A stretch of 64,000 nucleotides of DNA from Methylotenera versatilis 301 (GCF_000093025.1 NC_014207.1:2232001-2296000); one strand, 5' to 3'. Shown: positions 20,030-31,281, counted from the first letter of the stretch. Program-made: numbers and translations. The notes: generated by a model not told the origin, from the letters alone.

Positions 20030-21244
20030 ATGACAAATCGTTATTCAGCAACTTCTGAGCAAATTCTAGTTTATTTAGCTATATTTGCTTGTTTAAGCAT
20101 TGCACTGCCAACTGCATTCATGAGCATTTCCATGGGGCTATTTGTAATAATATGGGCTGTTTCAGGCAACTATTCTGAAAAATTTCAAATCATTCGCAAT
20201 CACCCTGCTGCACTAATGTCAATTGCTCTATTTTGCTTATATGGCCTATGCATGTTCTACTCTAGCGCACCATGGAGTACGCGTTTAACTTGGTGGATGA
20301 AATATCATAAGCTGTTATATATACCAATGATTATTAGCATATTATCCATTGAAAAGTATAGACGAATCGCGCTATATGCATTTTTGACTGGCATGTTATT
20401 AGTGTTGTTTATTTCATATTTGAAATGGATGGGTCTTTTTCCCCACAAGGACATAGGGCAAGGCTATTTTGTATTTAAAGGCAGAATCGCACACAACATT
20501 TTCATGGCGTTTTCTATGTATCTTATGTTACACCTTGCCGTTATACAACGATCCAATATAAAACGCTGGGTTTGGATTAGCCTAAGCATTCTTGCCTCAT
20601 TGAATATACTTTTTTTAGTCAATGGCAGAACTGGCCAAATTTTGATGCTTGTCTTATTCATCTGGTTTTGCTGGGAAACATGGGGCATGAAGTCGATAAA
20701 ATGGCTAATAGCACTGTTGCTAATGACTACCGTAATTTCTGTTTATGCTCCAAACACGCCCAACTTCCGTTTAACTGAAATTAAACAAGAAATCGATACT
20801 CACAAACCAAATGAAGCACCAACATCTTCTGGTGAAAGATTAGAGTTTTATAAAAACGCGTTGATTCTGATTAAGCAACATCCTGTTTTGGGTGCTGGTA
20901 CTGGAAGCTTTGAACATGAGTATCGGTTAATTGCCGAAAAACAAAATACACTTTCAACCTATGTGCCCAACCCACACAATGAATTTCTTTTAACATGGCA
21001 AGAGTTAGGTATTTTTGGCTTAATACTTCTATTAGCATTCTTCGCTACTCACTGGATAACAAGTTATAAAATAGATAGATCGCAGCTTAACAATGAACAC
21101 TATAGTTACGCTTTACGTGGTCTTATTATTACTATTTTTGTTGGCTCATTATTTAACTCATTATTACTAGACGCTGGTGAAGGTAAGTTTTATTGCGTAA
21201 TAGCAGGTGTGCTTCTAAGTGCATATAAGCCAAGAAAAAATTAG
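20030..21244 (+). CDS. O-antigen ligase / polymerase family membrane protein
   Basis: 404 residues with about ten to twelve hydrophobic helices and a large periplasmic loop bearing the Wzy_C-type signature (GERLEFYKNAL ... HPVLGAGTGSFEHEY ... NPHNEFLLTWQELGIFGL). Such proteins attach O-chain to lipid A-core (WaaL) or polymerise O-units (Wzy). The position between core glycosyltransferases favours WaaL, but sequence alone does not separate the two. It starts three bases after the previous stop. Confidence 0.85.
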   Translation: MTNRYSATSEQILVYLAIFACLSIALPTAFMSISMGLFVIIWAVSGNYSEKFQIIRNHPAALMSIALFCLYGLCMFYSSAPWSTRLTWWMKYHKLLYIPMIISILSIEKYRRIALYAFLTGMLLVLFISYLKWMGLFPHKDIGQGYFVFKGRIAHNIFMAFSMYLMLHLAVIQRSNIKRWVWISLSILASLNILFLVNGRTGQILMLVLFIWFCWETWGMKSIKWLIALLLMTTVISVYAPNTPNFRLTEIKQEIDTHKPNEAPTSSGERLEFYKNALILIKQHPVLGAGTGSFEHEYRLIAEKQNTLSTYVPNPHNEFLLTWQELGIFGLILLLAFFATHWITSYKIDRSQLNNEHYSYALRGLIITIFVGSLFNSLLLDAGEGKFYCVIAGVLLSAYKPRKN

Positions 21245-21248
21245 CCTA

Positions 21249-21995
21249 ATGAAATCTTCAATATCCATCATTATCATCACAAAAAATGAGGAGCACGACA
21301 TACGAGACTGCCTTCAATCCGTTGCGTGGGCTGATGAAATAATAGTACTTGATTCAGGAAGTATGGATAAGACTCTAGAGATTGCTAAAGAATATACCAG
21401 CCATGCATACACTAGCCCTGATTGGCAAGGTTTTGGAATACAGAAAAACCGTGCTCTAGCTTACGCCTCTTGCGACTGGGTACTATCACTAGATGCTGAT
21501 GAGCGCGTTAGCGACGAGTTACGCATTGAAATTCAACATGCTATTTCAAAAGAAAATAACGTGGTTTATAGCATGCCAAGGCTCTCAAGTTATTGTGGTA
21601 AGTTTATTCGTCATTCTGGCTGGTGGCCAGATTATGTAGCGCGACTTTTTAAGCGAGGACGTGCAGAATTTAGCAATGATTTAGTGCATGAACGTCTTAT
21701 TTTTGATGTAACAGTAACTAAATTAACTTCACCACTACTCCATATCACTTATAAAGATTTAGACGAAGTCATCGCGAAAATTAATCAATATTCAACGTTA
21801 GGAGCAAAGAATAGTTTAGAAAAGGGTAAACGCGGCAGCTTAGCTAGTGCGCTTGGGCACGCTTTTTGGGCTTTCATTAGAACCTACATCTTACGTGCTG
21901 GTTTTTTAGATGGTACAGAAGGTCTGATGCTAGCTATATCTAACGCTGAAACAACTTATTATCGCTACTTAAAACTGTACTACTTAAATAAATAG
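21249..21995 (+). CDS. Glycosyltransferase family 2, LPS core (WaaE/KdtX-like)
   Basis: 248 residues from ATG 21249, chosen because the family starts SISIIIITKNEE; an earlier ATG at 21219 overlaps the previous gene. Motifs are DSGSMDKTLEIAKEY, VLSLDADERV and the WaaE-typical HSGWWPDYVARLFKRG and VHERLIF. WaaE adds beta-1,4-glucose to heptose I of the core in some Gram-negatives, and that role is plausible here. A C-terminal amphipathic segment probably contacts the membrane. Confidence 0.88.
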   Translation: MKSSISIIIITKNEEHDIRDCLQSVAWADEIIVLDSGSMDKTLEIAKEYTSHAYTSPDWQGFGIQKNRALAYASCDWVLSLDADERVSDELRIEIQHAISKENNVVYSMPRLSSYCGKFIRHSGWWPDYVARLFKRGRAEFSNDLVHERLIFDVTVTKLTSPLLHITYKDLDEVIAKINQYSTLGAKNSLEKGKRGSLASALGHAFWAFIRTYILRAGFLDGTEGLMLAISNAETTYYRYLKLYYLNK

Positions 21996-22028
21996 TTGCA
22001 ATAGCTTTACATACTGAATGACAAATCA

Positions 22029-23057
22029 ATGAAAATTTTAGCGATTCAATTTAAATACTTAGGCGATGCCGTCATTCTCACTCCCGCGCTAAAAGCATTA
22101 ACAACTCAAATACCCAACGCTGAACTTCATGTTTTAGTTGCCGCCGAAATTGCACCATTACTAGAAAACTTGCCATGGATTAACAAAATATGGGCAATGC
22201 CCAGAAGTCGAGGAAAGGCCAAACTATCGCAAGCGCTGCCTTTTATCAAAGCGTTACGCAAAGAGAAATTTGATCGATCCATTGATTTTGGTGGAAATGA
22301 CCGAGGTGCTTTACTAAGCTTGTTGAGTGGCGCGCGCATTAGGTTAGGAGCTATTGAAAGAGACAAACCTAAACTGATGCAACGAATTTGCTACACACAG
22401 ATAGCCCAAAGGGCTAATCCAAGTGCACCCTATTTTGATTTACATTTTGAGCTGCTTTCAGCTTGGAACATCAAGCGACCAGATTCGCTTCGTCTAGAAA
22501 CTGTATGCAAACATTTTGAGATTGACGCTTTAGAGAAAATACTGCCTAGAAACTCTATTATCTGCCATATCACCACCTCTCAACCAAAAAAAGATTGGCC
22601 CATTACACACTGGGCAAAGCTTCACGACTTGGCAAGAGTGGAAGGTTTAACACTTACTTTCTCAGCAGGTAACAATGAACGAGAGCGGAATTTACTTAGC
22701 GAACTTAAAAAACTGCGCCCTGATGCTCAAATGCTTCCTGCGCTTGCTGGATTAAATATGTTTCTATGCGCATTAAAATCTTCCAGAATACTTATTTGCG
22801 GTGACACTGGACCACTACATTTCGCTGAAGGTTTGGGCATCAAGGTGTTAGGGATATTTGCGGTAGGGAATTCAATTAAACAAGTAGCGCCTATCTATCA
22901 CCAAGATCAGCTTATTTGTGCAAAAAGCTGCGCTTGTGAAGCTACACCTAGCAATGTAGATTACTGCCAATCGACACAGCCTTGTATGGCAAGTATTCCG
23001 CCAGAAGCCGTTTTTATAAAACTAAAAAATATACTAGCAAAAAGCAATTTCAACTAA
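22029..23057 (+). CDS. Glycosyltransferase family 9 (heptosyltransferase-like)
   Basis: 342 residues, GT-B fold: FKYLGDAVILTPALKAL at the N-terminus, ITTSQPKKDWPITHWAKL and CGDTGPLHFAEGLGIKVLGIF in the donor domain. This resembles WaaQ-type third heptosyltransferases. A Cys-rich C-terminus (CAKSCACEATPSNVDYC) is notable. It directly abuts waaC with no gap. The precise linkage is unknown. Confidence 0.88.
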   Translation: MKILAIQFKYLGDAVILTPALKALTTQIPNAELHVLVAAEIAPLLENLPWINKIWAMPRSRGKAKLSQALPFIKALRKEKFDRSIDFGGNDRGALLSLLSGARIRLGAIERDKPKLMQRICYTQIAQRANPSAPYFDLHFELLSAWNIKRPDSLRLETVCKHFEIDALEKILPRNSIICHITTSQPKKDWPITHWAKLHDLARVEGLTLTFSAGNNERERNLLSELKKLRPDAQMLPALAGLNMFLCALKSSRILICGDTGPLHFAEGLGIKVLGIFAVGNSIKQVAPIYHQDQLICAKSCACEATPSNVDYCQSTQPCMASIPPEAVFIKLKNILAKSNFN

Positions 23058-24029
23058 ATGCATATCCTCATTATTAAAACCACCTCACTCGGCGACGTAG
23101 TCCACAATTTACCGGTAATTGCGGATATTAGAAAACAATATCCAAGCGCGCACATTGACTGGGTGGTAGAAGAAAATTTTGCTGAAATCCCAGCAATGCA
23201 CCCAGATATCAATAAAGTCATTAAAGTAGCTATTCGGCGTTGGCGTAAATCACTCTTATCAAAGAATACTTGGCGTGAGTTCACGAATTTCAAGAAGCAA
23301 TTACAAACACAGCAATACGATGTTGTGATTGACTCCCAAGGTTTATTGAAAAGCAGTTTAATCACGTATTTAAGCAATAGCGACAATAAGTGTGGGTACG
23401 ACAGTCATTCGGCACGCGAGTCTATGTCTAGTTGGTTTTATGATCACCGATATACAATTTCTTTTCAGCAACACGCAGTGATCAAAAATCGTACACTTGC
23501 AGCATTAAGTTTGGGATACGAACCTCCGAATACCCCCCCAGATTATGGCATTCAAGCTTCAGCAAAAACCATAGAAAATCTGAACCAACCATACGTCATT
23601 GCGCTGCATGGTACTAGCCGCGATAGTAAGTTATGGCTGACTGAGCACTGGATTCATTTAGGTAAACAGCTAGAGAAACAAGGCATCAGCCTAGTACTTC
23701 CCTGGGCAAGTAATGCAGAGCATCAACGCGCGCAATTGATTGCTAACACACTGCAACATGCTGTTGTTTTACCTAAACTCAATATCGCAGCACTTGCAGA
23801 AATCATCAGCCAATCACAAGCGGCTATTGGCGTCGATACAGGCCTGTCGCACCTTTCAGCCGCGCTAAACAAGCATGTTGTGGCTATCTATACTGATACA
23901 AACCCTGTGCTCACAGGCGTAATGGCTGGCACACAAGCATGCGTGAATTTAGGCGGCATAAATGTGCAACCATCCCCACAAGACGTGATGTCGCAGTTAA
24001 AAGCTTTCAATATCCTCACTCATGAATAA
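23058..24029 (+). CDS. waaC: Lipopolysaccharide heptosyltransferase I
   Basis: Adds the first heptose to Kdo2-lipid A. The 323-residue GT9 protein begins MHILIIKTTSLGDVVHNLPV, typical for WaaC, and has DSQGLLKSSLIT, LHGTSRDSKLW and GVDTGLSHLSAALNKHVVAIYTDT. It starts the base after the previous stop and overlaps the next gene by eight bases, so the operon is tightly coupled. Assignment as WaaC rather than a paralogue rests on the N-terminal and GVDTGLSH motifs. Confidence 0.92.
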   Translation: MHILIIKTTSLGDVVHNLPVIADIRKQYPSAHIDWVVEENFAEIPAMHPDINKVIKVAIRRWRKSLLSKNTWREFTNFKKQLQTQQYDVVIDSQGLLKSSLITYLSNSDNKCGYDSHSARESMSSWFYDHRYTISFQQHAVIKNRTLAALSLGYEPPNTPPDYGIQASAKTIENLNQPYVIALHGTSRDSKLWLTEHWIHLGKQLEKQGISLVLPWASNAEHQRAQLIANTLQHAVVLPKLNIAALAEIISQSQAAIGVDTGLSHLSAALNKHVVAIYTDTNPVLTGVMAGTQACVNLGGINVQPSPQDVMSQLKAFNILTHE

Positions 24030-24915
24030 AATGAAGCCTCTCATTAAAAAAGTGTTCACTACATTTGTCGTGAGTTGCCTCAAGCTATTACGATTTCTAC
24101 CGTTGCCCATTATTCATGGGCTGGGTGTGGTGCTTGGGTTAATAAGCTTCTTATTTAATAAAGATCATCGCGACCATGCTATACGTAATCTTAAGCAATA
24201 TAATCTAACTACGAACAAAACAGGGCTCATAGGCCTGTTATTTAAATGCACTCTGGAAAATAGTAAAGGTGCACTTGAAACCTTTGCTATTTGGTTTAAA
24301 CCTCAATCCCAAGTCATCCCTTGGGTAAAAAAAGTGTTTGGCTGGAGTGACGTAGAAAAAGGACTGCAATCCGGCAAAGGCGTCATATTTTTGACGCCGC
24401 ATTTAGGTTGCTTTGAAATCACATCACTTTACTATGGCGCACGTCACCCTATGACAGTTCTTTACCGCCCTCCGCGCCAAAAATGGCTGTTACCGTTGAT
24501 TACCGATGGAAGAGAGCGTGGGCAAATCACTTTAGCGCCGGCCAATGCACAAGGAGTGAAGCAGTTATTACAAGCACTTAAACGTGGCGAAGCCATTGGC
24601 ATTTTACCTGATCAAGCCCCTTTAGCAGGAGAAGGTGAATGGGCACCTTTCTTTGGTCATCAAGCTTACACCATGACACTTGCCTCAAAATTAGCACACA
24701 AGACTGGCGCACAAGTCTTTATGGCCTTTGGCGAACGCTTAAGTTTTGGGCGTGGCTATAATATCCACATTCGTGCAGTTAACGCTGGTGGCATTGATAC
24801 GCCTACTTTATTGAACGCAGAAATTGAACGTACCATTCAGCAATGCCCCGCCCAATATTTATGGATGTACGACCGCTATAAGGTTCGCAACCAACCACCC
24901 CCACCGGCACTGTAA
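24022..24915 (+). CDS. Lipid A biosynthesis acyltransferase (LpxL/HtrB family)
   Basis: 297 residues with one N-terminal membrane helix and the HxxxxE-type acyltransferase core: TPHLGCFEITSLYYG, YRPPRQKW, GILPDQAP and QYLWMYDRYKVRNQPP near the C-terminus, as in LpxL/LpxM. It transfers a secondary acyl chain to lipid A at the inner membrane. The start overlaps the waaC end by eight bases. Whether it is the lauroyl (LpxL) or myristoyl (LpxM) enzyme cannot be told. Confidence 0.9.
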   Translation: MNKMKPLIKKVFTTFVVSCLKLLRFLPLPIIHGLGVVLGLISFLFNKDHRDHAIRNLKQYNLTTNKTGLIGLLFKCTLENSKGALETFAIWFKPQSQVIPWVKKVFGWSDVEKGLQSGKGVIFLTPHLGCFEITSLYYGARHPMTVLYRPPRQKWLLPLITDGRERGQITLAPANAQGVKQLLQALKRGEAIGILPDQAPLAGEGEWAPFFGHQAYTMTLASKLAHKTGAQVFMAFGERLSFGRGYNIHIRAVNAGGIDTPTLLNAEIERTIQQCPAQYLWMYDRYKVRNQPPPPAL

Positions 24916-24975
24916 TGCAACTGATTTTGCCATTAAGTGTTCACCGTTTAATTTTCATTATTTTCATCTAAAATA

Positions 24976-25004
24976 CTTGAGATTTTACAAAACGCCTCCA
25001 TTAT
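24976..25004 (+). promoter_or_regulatory. Sigma-32-like heat-shock promoter of grpE
   Basis: CTTGAGA, a 13-base spacer and CTCCATTAT resemble the sigma-32 consensus CTTGAAA ... CCCCATnT. It lies about 48 bases before the grpE ATG. No CIRCE repeat is seen. Confidence 0.65.
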
Positions 25005-25051
25005 GTGTTCATTGTTTTAAATCATTGCTGATCAATAATTAGGGAAACTTC

Positions 25052-25576
25052 ATGACTGAAAATACAAAAGACTCACAAAACAACAGCTCACAATCTGAAG
25101 AAGATTTTCAACAAAGTGGCGCCGCAGGCTCATTAGATGATCGTATTGGTGAACTAGAAGCTCAACTCAAAGAAGCACAAGCTGCAGTTTTATACGTAAA
25201 AGCTGATGGTGAAAATATACGCCGCCGCGCGATGGATGATATTGAAAAAGCACGCAAATTTGCACTAGAAAAATTCTCAAATGAATTACTTGCTGTAAAA
25301 GATAGTCTAGATGCGGCCTTACTGATTGAGGCGGCTGACGTGCAAAGCTATAAAGACGGTGTGCAAATCACCACCAATCAACTAGCTTCTGTATTTGATA
25401 AATTCAATATTGCTGAAATTAACCCCTTAGGTGAAAAGTTTGATCCTAACAAACATCAAGCCATCAGCATGCTGGAAAATAGTGGCGAACCAAATACCGT
25501 AACATCAGTATTACAAAAAGGTTACACGCTGAATGATCGCGTACTACGTCCAGCTTTAGTGATGGTGGCTAAGTAA
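25052..25576 (+). CDS. grpE: Nucleotide exchange factor GrpE
   Basis: Releases ADP from DnaK. The 174 residues have a charged, Gln/Ser-rich N-terminus, a long coiled coil (about 28-75: [24 protein letters not shown]) and the conserved beta domain ([18 protein letters not shown] ... [22 protein letters not shown]). A Shine-Dalgarno-like AGGGAA precedes the ATG. It heads the grpE-dnaK-dnaJ cluster with an apparent heat-shock promoter. Confidence 0.97.
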   Translation: MTENTKDSQNNSSQSEEDFQQSGAAGSLDDRIGELEAQLKEAQAAVLYVKADGENIRRRAMDDIEKARKFALEKFSNELLAVKDSLDAALLIEAADVQSYKDGVQITTNQLASVFDKFNIAEINPLGEKFDPNKHQAISMLENSGEPNTVTSVLQKGYTLNDRVLRPALVMVAK

Positions 25577-25592
25577 TTGATTGAAAAATTAA

Positions 25593-25633
25593 GCTAGATT
25601 TCCAATTAAATCAAAATCTTAATTAAATCTAGC
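25593..25633. repeat. AT-rich inverted repeat between grpE and dnaK
   Basis: GCTAGATTT (25593-25601) and AAATCTAGC (25625-25633) are perfectly complementary; an inner AATTAA/TTAATT pair extends the stem past a two-base bulge. There is no T tract. It is not a CIRCE sequence. It could be a weak terminator or a processing site, just upstream of the dnaK promoter. Confidence 0.6.
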
Positions 25634-25643
25634 AATCTCAGAC

Positions 25644-25674
25644 CTTGAAATAACAAAAACAATCACCACAATAG
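25644..25674 (+). promoter_or_regulatory. Sigma-32-like heat-shock promoter of dnaK
   Basis: A perfect CTTGAAA (25644-25650), 15-base spacer and CCACAATAG (25666-25674) fit a sigma-32 promoter about 80 bases before the dnaK ATG. Separate promoters for grpE and dnaK are therefore likely. Confidence 0.65.
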
Positions 25675-25755
25675 CTTTAAGGTAAAAATTTAACACGGCT
25701 GTTTACCACAAAGTAATGCAGCAAATTAATTAGTAAAAAATAAGGAATAGGAATT

Positions 25756-27681
25756 ATGGGAAAAATTATTGGTATTGACTTAGGTACAACAAACTCTTGC
25801 GTAGCTGTAATGGAAGGTGGAAAACCTCGCGTGATTGAAAATGCTGAAGGTACACGCACTACGCCTTCTATTATTGCATATCAAGAAGATGGTGAGATTT
25901 TGGCTGGCGCCCCAGCAAAACGCCAAGCAGTGACTAACCCTAAAAATACACTGTACGCAGTTAAGCGTCTAATTGGTCGTCGTTTTGATGAAAAAGAAGT
26001 ACAAAAAGATATCGGTTTAATGCCGTACACCATTGCAAAAGCTGATAACGGCGATGCATGGGTTGAAGTTCGTGGCGTAAAAATGGCACCTCCGCAAATT
26101 TCTGCTGAAGTGTTACGCAAAATGAAGAAAACTGCTGAAGACTATTTAGGCGAAGAAGTGACAGAAGCAGTGATTACTGTGCCAGCTTACTTTAACGATA
26201 GCCAACGCCAAGCGACTAAAGATGCAGGCCGTATTGCAGGTTTAGATGTTAAACGTATCATCAACGAGCCAACTGCCGCGGCATTAGCTTTTGGTTTAGA
26301 CAAACAAGAAGGCGATCGTAAAATTGCCGTGTATGACTTGGGTGGCGGTACATTTGACGTTTCAATCATCGAAATCTCTAGTATTGATGGCGAACATCAA
26401 TTTGAAGTGCTTTCAACCAACGGTGATACATTCTTGGGTGGTGAAGACTTTGATAACCGTTTAATCGACTTTTTAGCGGATGAGTTCAAAAAAGAAAATG
26501 GCGGTTTAGATCTACGTAACGACTTGTTGGCAAAACAACGTTTGAAAGAAGCTGCTGAAAAAGCAAAAATCGAGCTTTCAGGCGCTACGCAAACTGAAGT
26601 GAACTTGCCATACATTACTGCAGATGCAACTGGCCCTAAACACTTAGTGGTAAAAATCACCCGTGCAAAATTAGAAAGCTTAGTTGAAGATTTGATTGAA
26701 CGCACAATGGCACCATGCCGTGTAGCGATTAAAGATGCTGGCGTTTCAATTGATGACATTACCGATGTAATTTTGGTTGGTGGTCAAAGCCGTATGCCAA
26801 AAGTGCAAGAGAAAGTAAAAGAGATTTTTGGTAAAGAGCCTCGTAAAGACGTTAATCCAGATGAAGCAGTAGCTGTTGGTGCTGCGATTCAAGGCGGCGT
26901 GTTAAAAGGTGATGTTAAAGATGTGTTGTTACTTGACGTGACGCCATTATCACTAGGTATTGAAACACTTGGTGGTGTGATGACTAAAGTGATTAAGAAG
27001 AACACAACGATTCCAACCAAAGCATCACAAACATTCTCGACTGCTGATGACAACCAAAATGCGGTGACGATTCAAGTGTTGCAAGGTGAGCGTGAAAAAG
27101 CTGCTGCGAACAAGTCATTGGGTCAATTCAACCTAAGCGATATTCCACCAGCACCACGTGGTATGCCACAAATTGAAGTGACATTCGATATTGATGCGAA
27201 CGGTATTTTGCATGTTTCTGCTAAAGATAAAGCCACTGGTAAAGAAAATAAAATTACCATTAAAGCGAATAGCGGCTTGTCTGAAGCTGAAATTCAACAA
27301 ATGGAAGAAGATGCCATTAAATATGCAGATGAAGATAAGAAATACCGTGAATTAGTTGATGCACGTAACGCGGCTGATGGCATGGTACATAGCGTGAAAA
27401 AATCATTAGCTGAGCATGGCGATAAATTAGATGCTGCTGAAAAAGAAGCGATTGAAGCGGCTATTAAAGGTGTTGAAGAAGTGTTGCAATCAGATGATAA
27501 AGACGCGATTGAAGCCAAAACAACAGTATTGACTGAAGCATCACAAAAACTAGGTGAAAAAGTCTATGCTGCTGAGCAAGCTGAAGCCAACACTCAAAGT
27601 GCGCAACCTAGCCAAGAAACTGAAAAAACAGTCGATGGTGACGTGGTAGATGCTGAGTTTGAAGAAGTGAAAAAAGACTAA
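25756..27681 (+). CDS. dnaK: Molecular chaperone DnaK (Hsp70)
   Basis: ATP-dependent chaperone of 641 residues. The ATPase domain begins [17 protein letters not shown] and includes [16 protein letters not shown] and [12 protein letters not shown]; the substrate domain contains [14 protein letters not shown]; the C-terminus ends in EEVKKD, the family's terminal motif. Works with GrpE and DnaJ encoded on either side. A strong hairpin terminator separates it from dnaJ, so dnaJ is probably expressed at a lower level. Confidence 0.98.
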   Translation: MGKIIGIDLGTTNSCVAVMEGGKPRVIENAEGTRTTPSIIAYQEDGEILAGAPAKRQAVTNPKNTLYAVKRLIGRRFDEKEVQKDIGLMPYTIAKADNGDAWVEVRGVKMAPPQISAEVLRKMKKTAEDYLGEEVTEAVITVPAYFNDSQRQATKDAGRIAGLDVKRIINEPTAAALAFGLDKQEGDRKIAVYDLGGGTFDVSIIEISSIDGEHQFEVLSTNGDTFLGGEDFDNRLIDFLADEFKKENGGLDLRNDLLAKQRLKEAAEKAKIELSGATQTEVNLPYITADATGPKHLVVKITRAKLESLVEDLIERTMAPCRVAIKDAGVSIDDITDVILVGGQSRMPKVQEKVKEIFGKEPRKDVNPDEAVAVGAAIQGGVLKGDVKDVLLLDVTPLSLGIETLGGVMTKVIKKNTTIPTKASQTFSTADDNQNAVTIQVLQGEREKAAANKSLGQFNLSDIPPAPRGMPQIEVTFDIDANGILHVSAKDKATGKENKITIKANSGLSEAEIQQMEEDAIKYADEDKKYRELVDARNAADGMVHSVKKSLAEHGDKLDAAEKEAIEAAIKGVEEVLQSDDKDAIEAKTTVLTEASQKLGEKVYAAEQAEANTQSAQPSQETEKTVDGDVVDAEFEEVKKD

Positions 27682-27708
27682 TTCACAATTTTTAGTCTTT
27701 AGCTTATA

Positions 27709-27743
27709 GTCGTTAGCATCACAAAATGATGCTAACGACTTTT
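27709..27743 (+). terminator. Rho-independent terminator/attenuator between dnaK and dnaJ
   Basis: A perfect 13-bp stem GTCGTTAGCATCA / TGATGCTAACGAC with loop CAAAA is followed by TTTT. It should reduce read-through from dnaK into dnaJ. Confidence 0.8.
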
Positions 27744-27787
27744 CGCTATCAACACCCTGCTAACAACAACTAAATAATGGCTGAATT

Positions 27788-28909
27788 ATGGCAACTAAAA
27801 GAGATTATTACGAAATATTGGGCGTTAATAAAGACGCTTCAGAAGAAGAGATCAAAAAGTCTTATCGCAAACTTGCGATGAAACACCATCCAGATCGTAA
27901 TCCTGACAACCCAAAAGCAGAAGAACAGTTCAAAGAAGCTAAAGAAGCTTATGAAATGCTGTCTGATGACCAAAAGCGTGCAGCTTATGACCAATACGGC
28001 CATGCAGGTGTAGAGCAAGGTGGCGGTGCAGGTGGCTTTGGTGGCGCAGGTTTCGGTGATGCATTTGGTGATATTTTTGGCGATATTTTCGGCGGTGGTC
28101 GTGCTGGCGGACAACGCAATAACGTTTACCGTGGCGCTGACTTACGCTACAACATGGAAATTTCGCTTGAAGATGCGGCCAAAGGGACTGAATCAAAAAT
28201 TCGCATTCCTGTGCAATCTACTTGTGAAACCTGTAAGGGTTCGGGCGCACGCCCTGGCACGCAACCTGTAACCTGCACAACCTGTGCTGGTCACGGCCAA
28301 GTGCGTATGCAACAAGGCTTTTTTTCGGTACAACAAACCTGTCCAAAATGCCACGGTAACGGCAAAATGGTCAAAGATCCTTGCCCAACTTGTAGCGGTG
28401 CAGGTCGAACCAAACAGAACAAAACGCTCTCAGTTAAAATTCCAGCTGGTGTAGATGAAGGCGATAGAATTCGTTTAAGCGGCGAAGGTGAAGGTGGCGT
28501 GAATGGCGGCCCAACCGGTGATTTATATGTTGTGATTCATCTAAAAGAGCACAATATTTTCCAACGTGAAGGCGGAAACTTACACTGCGAGATGCCAATT
28601 AGCTTTAGTACAGCAGCTTTAGGTGGCGAAATCGAAGTGCCAACCTTAGGCGGCTCTGCCAAAATGAAAATTCCGGCTGAAACGCAAACAGGCGGCGTAT
28701 TCAGGTTACGTGGCAAAGGTATTAAACCGCTACGCCAATCTGAAAGTGGTGATTTAATGGTGCACGTAGTTGTTGAAACGCCAGTCAAATTAACGGAAAA
28801 ACAAAAAGATTTACTTCGTGAATTTGAAACCAGCACTCAAGCGGACTCTGGTAAACATAGCCCAAAAAATAAAAGCTGGGTAGATAAAGCAAAAGATTTC
28901 TTTGGTTAA
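27788..28909 (+). CDS. dnaJ: Chaperone DnaJ (Hsp40)
   Basis: Co-chaperone that stimulates DnaK ATPase. The 373 residues show the J domain with HPD near residues 33-35, a Gly/Phe-rich linker (about 77-110), four zinc-finger repeats ([32 protein letters not shown]) and the C-terminal substrate domains. Length and layout are canonical. It is followed by a strong terminator. Confidence 0.98.
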   Translation: MATKRDYYEILGVNKDASEEEIKKSYRKLAMKHHPDRNPDNPKAEEQFKEAKEAYEMLSDDQKRAAYDQYGHAGVEQGGGAGGFGGAGFGDAFGDIFGDIFGGGRAGGQRNNVYRGADLRYNMEISLEDAAKGTESKIRIPVQSTCETCKGSGARPGTQPVTCTTCAGHGQVRMQQGFFSVQQTCPKCHGNGKMVKDPCPTCSGAGRTKQNKTLSVKIPAGVDEGDRIRLSGEGEGGVNGGPTGDLYVVIHLKEHNIFQREGGNLHCEMPISFSTAALGGEIEVPTLGGSAKMKIPAETQTGGVFRLRGKGIKPLRQSESGDLMVHVVVETPVKLTEKQKDLLREFETSTQADSGKHSPKNKSWVDKAKDFFG

Positions 28910-28918
28910 CTTACTCTT

Positions 28919-28956
28919 AAAACAAAACAGCCCGCAATAGCGGGCTGTTTTGTTTT
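28919..28956. terminator. Strong terminator after dnaJ, shared with parC
   Basis: A perfect 17-bp stem (left arm 28919-28935, right arm 28940-28956, core CAGCCCGC/GCGGGCTG) with a four-base loop and A/T-rich flanks works in both orientations. It separates the convergent dnaJ and parC genes. Confidence 0.9.
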
Positions 28957-28995
28957 AAGGCTTCATTGAAATGAGAAACTAAATTCAACTATAGA

Positions 28996-31281
28996 TTAAA
29001 AGAGTGAAACTTGGCGCTTTACTGGAGCTTTAGTTTCCTTCACGTCATGCCCTTTTCTAGCACGTTTGAGCAAGAATTTACTTAAAGCTTCTCCCTCAAG
29101 CACTTTGACTTTACCTCTAATAATCACATTTGCAGAGAGTCCATCACTTAGCTCAATACGAGACAATGAAGCCTTATCTGGAATATCCATCATACGCACA
29201 CCTTTACCGCCATTTGGGTACTCGTTCACTTCACTGATAGGGAACACCAAAAATTTATTTTCGGATGAAGTCACGGCAACGTGCGTACGTTCATCCAATT
29301 TGATTGGTGGCAATATCAAGGCACCATCTTCTGGCTTCATAAAAGCTTTACCAGCTTTAGGTCTTGCCACTAAGCCTTTCAACGGCGCAACAAATCCGTA
29401 GCTATTCGATGTGGCGAATAAGTATCGGTCGTCATCTTTACCAGAAAGTGCATGCGCTAATTTAGCGCCGTTTTGCACTTCAATGATTGAACTGAGCGGA
29501 ATACCATCGCCCTTACCGCCTGGCACTGTCGAAGCATCGAAAGCGTAGCATCGACCATTAGTATCTAACAAGACAATCGGTAGCACTGTGCGTGTCTCAA
29601 TCACAGCAAATTCGCCATCGCCTGATTTCCACACGATTGACTCGCGCTCAACACCATGACCTTGTCTAGCTCTAATCCAACCATTTTTAGAGATAAGAAT
29701 AGTCACAGGTTCATCGACTACAAAAGCCTTTTGACCGCCTTGTACACGCTCTACTGGCTCGATTAATGTACGGCGGTTATCACCATATTTTTCTGCATCT
29801 TGTTTGATTTCTTTTGCCGTGAGTTTGCGTAATTTATTATCACTACCTAAGATGTTCTGCAAACCATCGGCTTCTTCACGTAAGTCTTTTAATTCTTTTT
29901 CAATCTTAAAGCCTTCTAATCTAGCTAACTGACGTAGTCTGATTTCCAGAATATCTTCGGCTTGTATTTCACTTAATTGAAACGCTGCAATCAAATCGGT
30001 TTTCGGCTCATCTGAATTACGAATCACACGAATCACTTCATCGATATGCAAGAAGGCAATCATGCGGCCTTCTAAAATATGGATACGTTTATTGATTTTG
30101 TCTAAATCAAACTGGCAACGTCTGCGCACCACATTCAGGCGGAAGGCAATCCACTCTTTAAGAATCGCAATCATGCCCTTTTGCGCAGGACGACCATCGG
30201 TGCCTATCATGACCATATTCACTGGGCATGAGACTTCCATGCTGGTGTGTAGCAGCAAGAACGCCATCAGCTCATCGCTGGAAACCTTGCTGGTTTTCGG
30301 CTCAATAATCAGACGAACATCTTTTTTGCCTTCGCTTTTCACCGTATCAATCATGCTCAAAGCAGATTGCTTCACTAGCAACTGATCTTGGTCTATGGTT
30401 TTTTTGTCTTTTTTCGGCTTAGGGTTCGATATTGCAAGAATTTCATCCTGTATCGTTTCCACAGAAACGCCATGCGGCAATTCATGAATGATAATGCGCC
30501 ATTGTCCGCGTGCCATCGGCTCGACTATCCATCTAGCGCGCAGCCTCAATGAACCGCGACCTGTTTCATAGGTAGAAAGAATGTCTGCGGTTTGTGTAAT
30601 CAGCTGACCACCACCTGGAAAATCTGGGCCAGGCACATACTGCATAAAATCAGCAGTGGTAGCGTCTGGATTATCCATCACATGCAACACTGCATTGGCG
30701 ATTTCGCGCATATTGTGTGGAATCATTTCTGTTGCCATACCCACGGCAATGCCAGAAGCACCATTCAACAGCATCATCGGTAAACGTGCTGGTAGCAATA
30801 CTGGCTCTTGAAAAGCGCCATCGTAATTGCTCTGAAAATCGACTGTGCCGCGATCAATTTCGGACAATAGCAAATCAGCAATCGGCGATAAGCGCATCTC
30901 GGTGTATCGCATCGCGGCGGCGCCATCGCCATCACGTGAGCCGAAGTTACCTTGCCCATCAATCAATGGGTAACGTAGCGTAAAGTCTTGCGCCAATCGA
31001 ACCGCAGCTTCATACGCAGAGCTATCACCATGCGGATGGTACATACCGAGCACGTTACCAACCACGCGCGCAGATTTGACTGGCTTAACCCCAGCGATTA
31101 AGCCCATTTCTTTCATGGCAAATAGAATTCGTCGTTGTACTGGCTTTTGACCATCTTCTACTGAAGGTAGCGCACGACCTTTCACTACAGAAACGGCATA
31201 AGCTAAATAGGCTTCTTCTGCATATTCGCCAATTGGCACTGCATTTTCTTCATTATTATTTTCTAGCATACTGGTATCCAT
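28996..31281 (-). CDS. parC: DNA topoisomerase IV subunit A
   Basis: Decatenates chromosomes with ParE. The 761 residues include the catalytic Tyr126 in AAMRYTE, the [11 protein letters not shown] region (quinolone-resistance region with wild-type-like Ser87/Ser88 and Glu91) and C-terminal beta-pinwheel repeats. The start overlaps the parE stop by one base, so ParE and ParC are translationally coupled. The ParC rather than GyrA identity rests on the parE neighbour and shorter C-terminal domain. Confidence 0.96.
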   Translation of the reverse strand: MDTSMLENNNEENAVPIGEYAEEAYLAYAVSVVKGRALPSVEDGQKPVQRRILFAMKEMGLIAGVKPVKSARVVGNVLGMYHPHGDSSAYEAAVRLAQDFTLRYPLIDGQGNFGSRDGDGAAAMRYTEMRLSPIADLLLSEIDRGTVDFQSNYDGAFQEPVLLPARLPMMLLNGASGIAVGMATEMIPHNMREIANAVLHVMDNPDATTADFMQYVPGPDFPGGGQLITQTADILSTYETGRGSLRLRARWIVEPMARGQWRIIIHELPHGVSVETIQDEILAISNPKPKKDKKTIDQDQLLVKQSALSMIDTVKSEGKKDVRLIIEPKTSKVSSDELMAFLLLHTSMEVSCPVNMVMIGTDGRPAQKGMIAILKEWIAFRLNVVRRRCQFDLDKINKRIHILEGRMIAFLHIDEVIRVIRNSDEPKTDLIAAFQLSEIQAEDILEIRLRQLARLEGFKIEKELKDLREEADGLQNILGSDNKLRKLTAKEIKQDAEKYGDNRRTLIEPVERVQGGQKAFVVDEPVTILISKNGWIRARQGHGVERESIVWKSGDGEFAVIETRTVLPIVLLDTNGRCYAFDASTVPGGKGDGIPLSSIIEVQNGAKLAHALSGKDDDRYLFATSNSYGFVAPLKGLVARPKAGKAFMKPEDGALILPPIKLDERTHVAVTSSENKFLVFPISEVNEYPNGGKGVRMMDIPDKASLSRIELSDGLSANVIIRGKVKVLEGEALSKFLLKRARKGHDVKETKAPVKRQVSLF

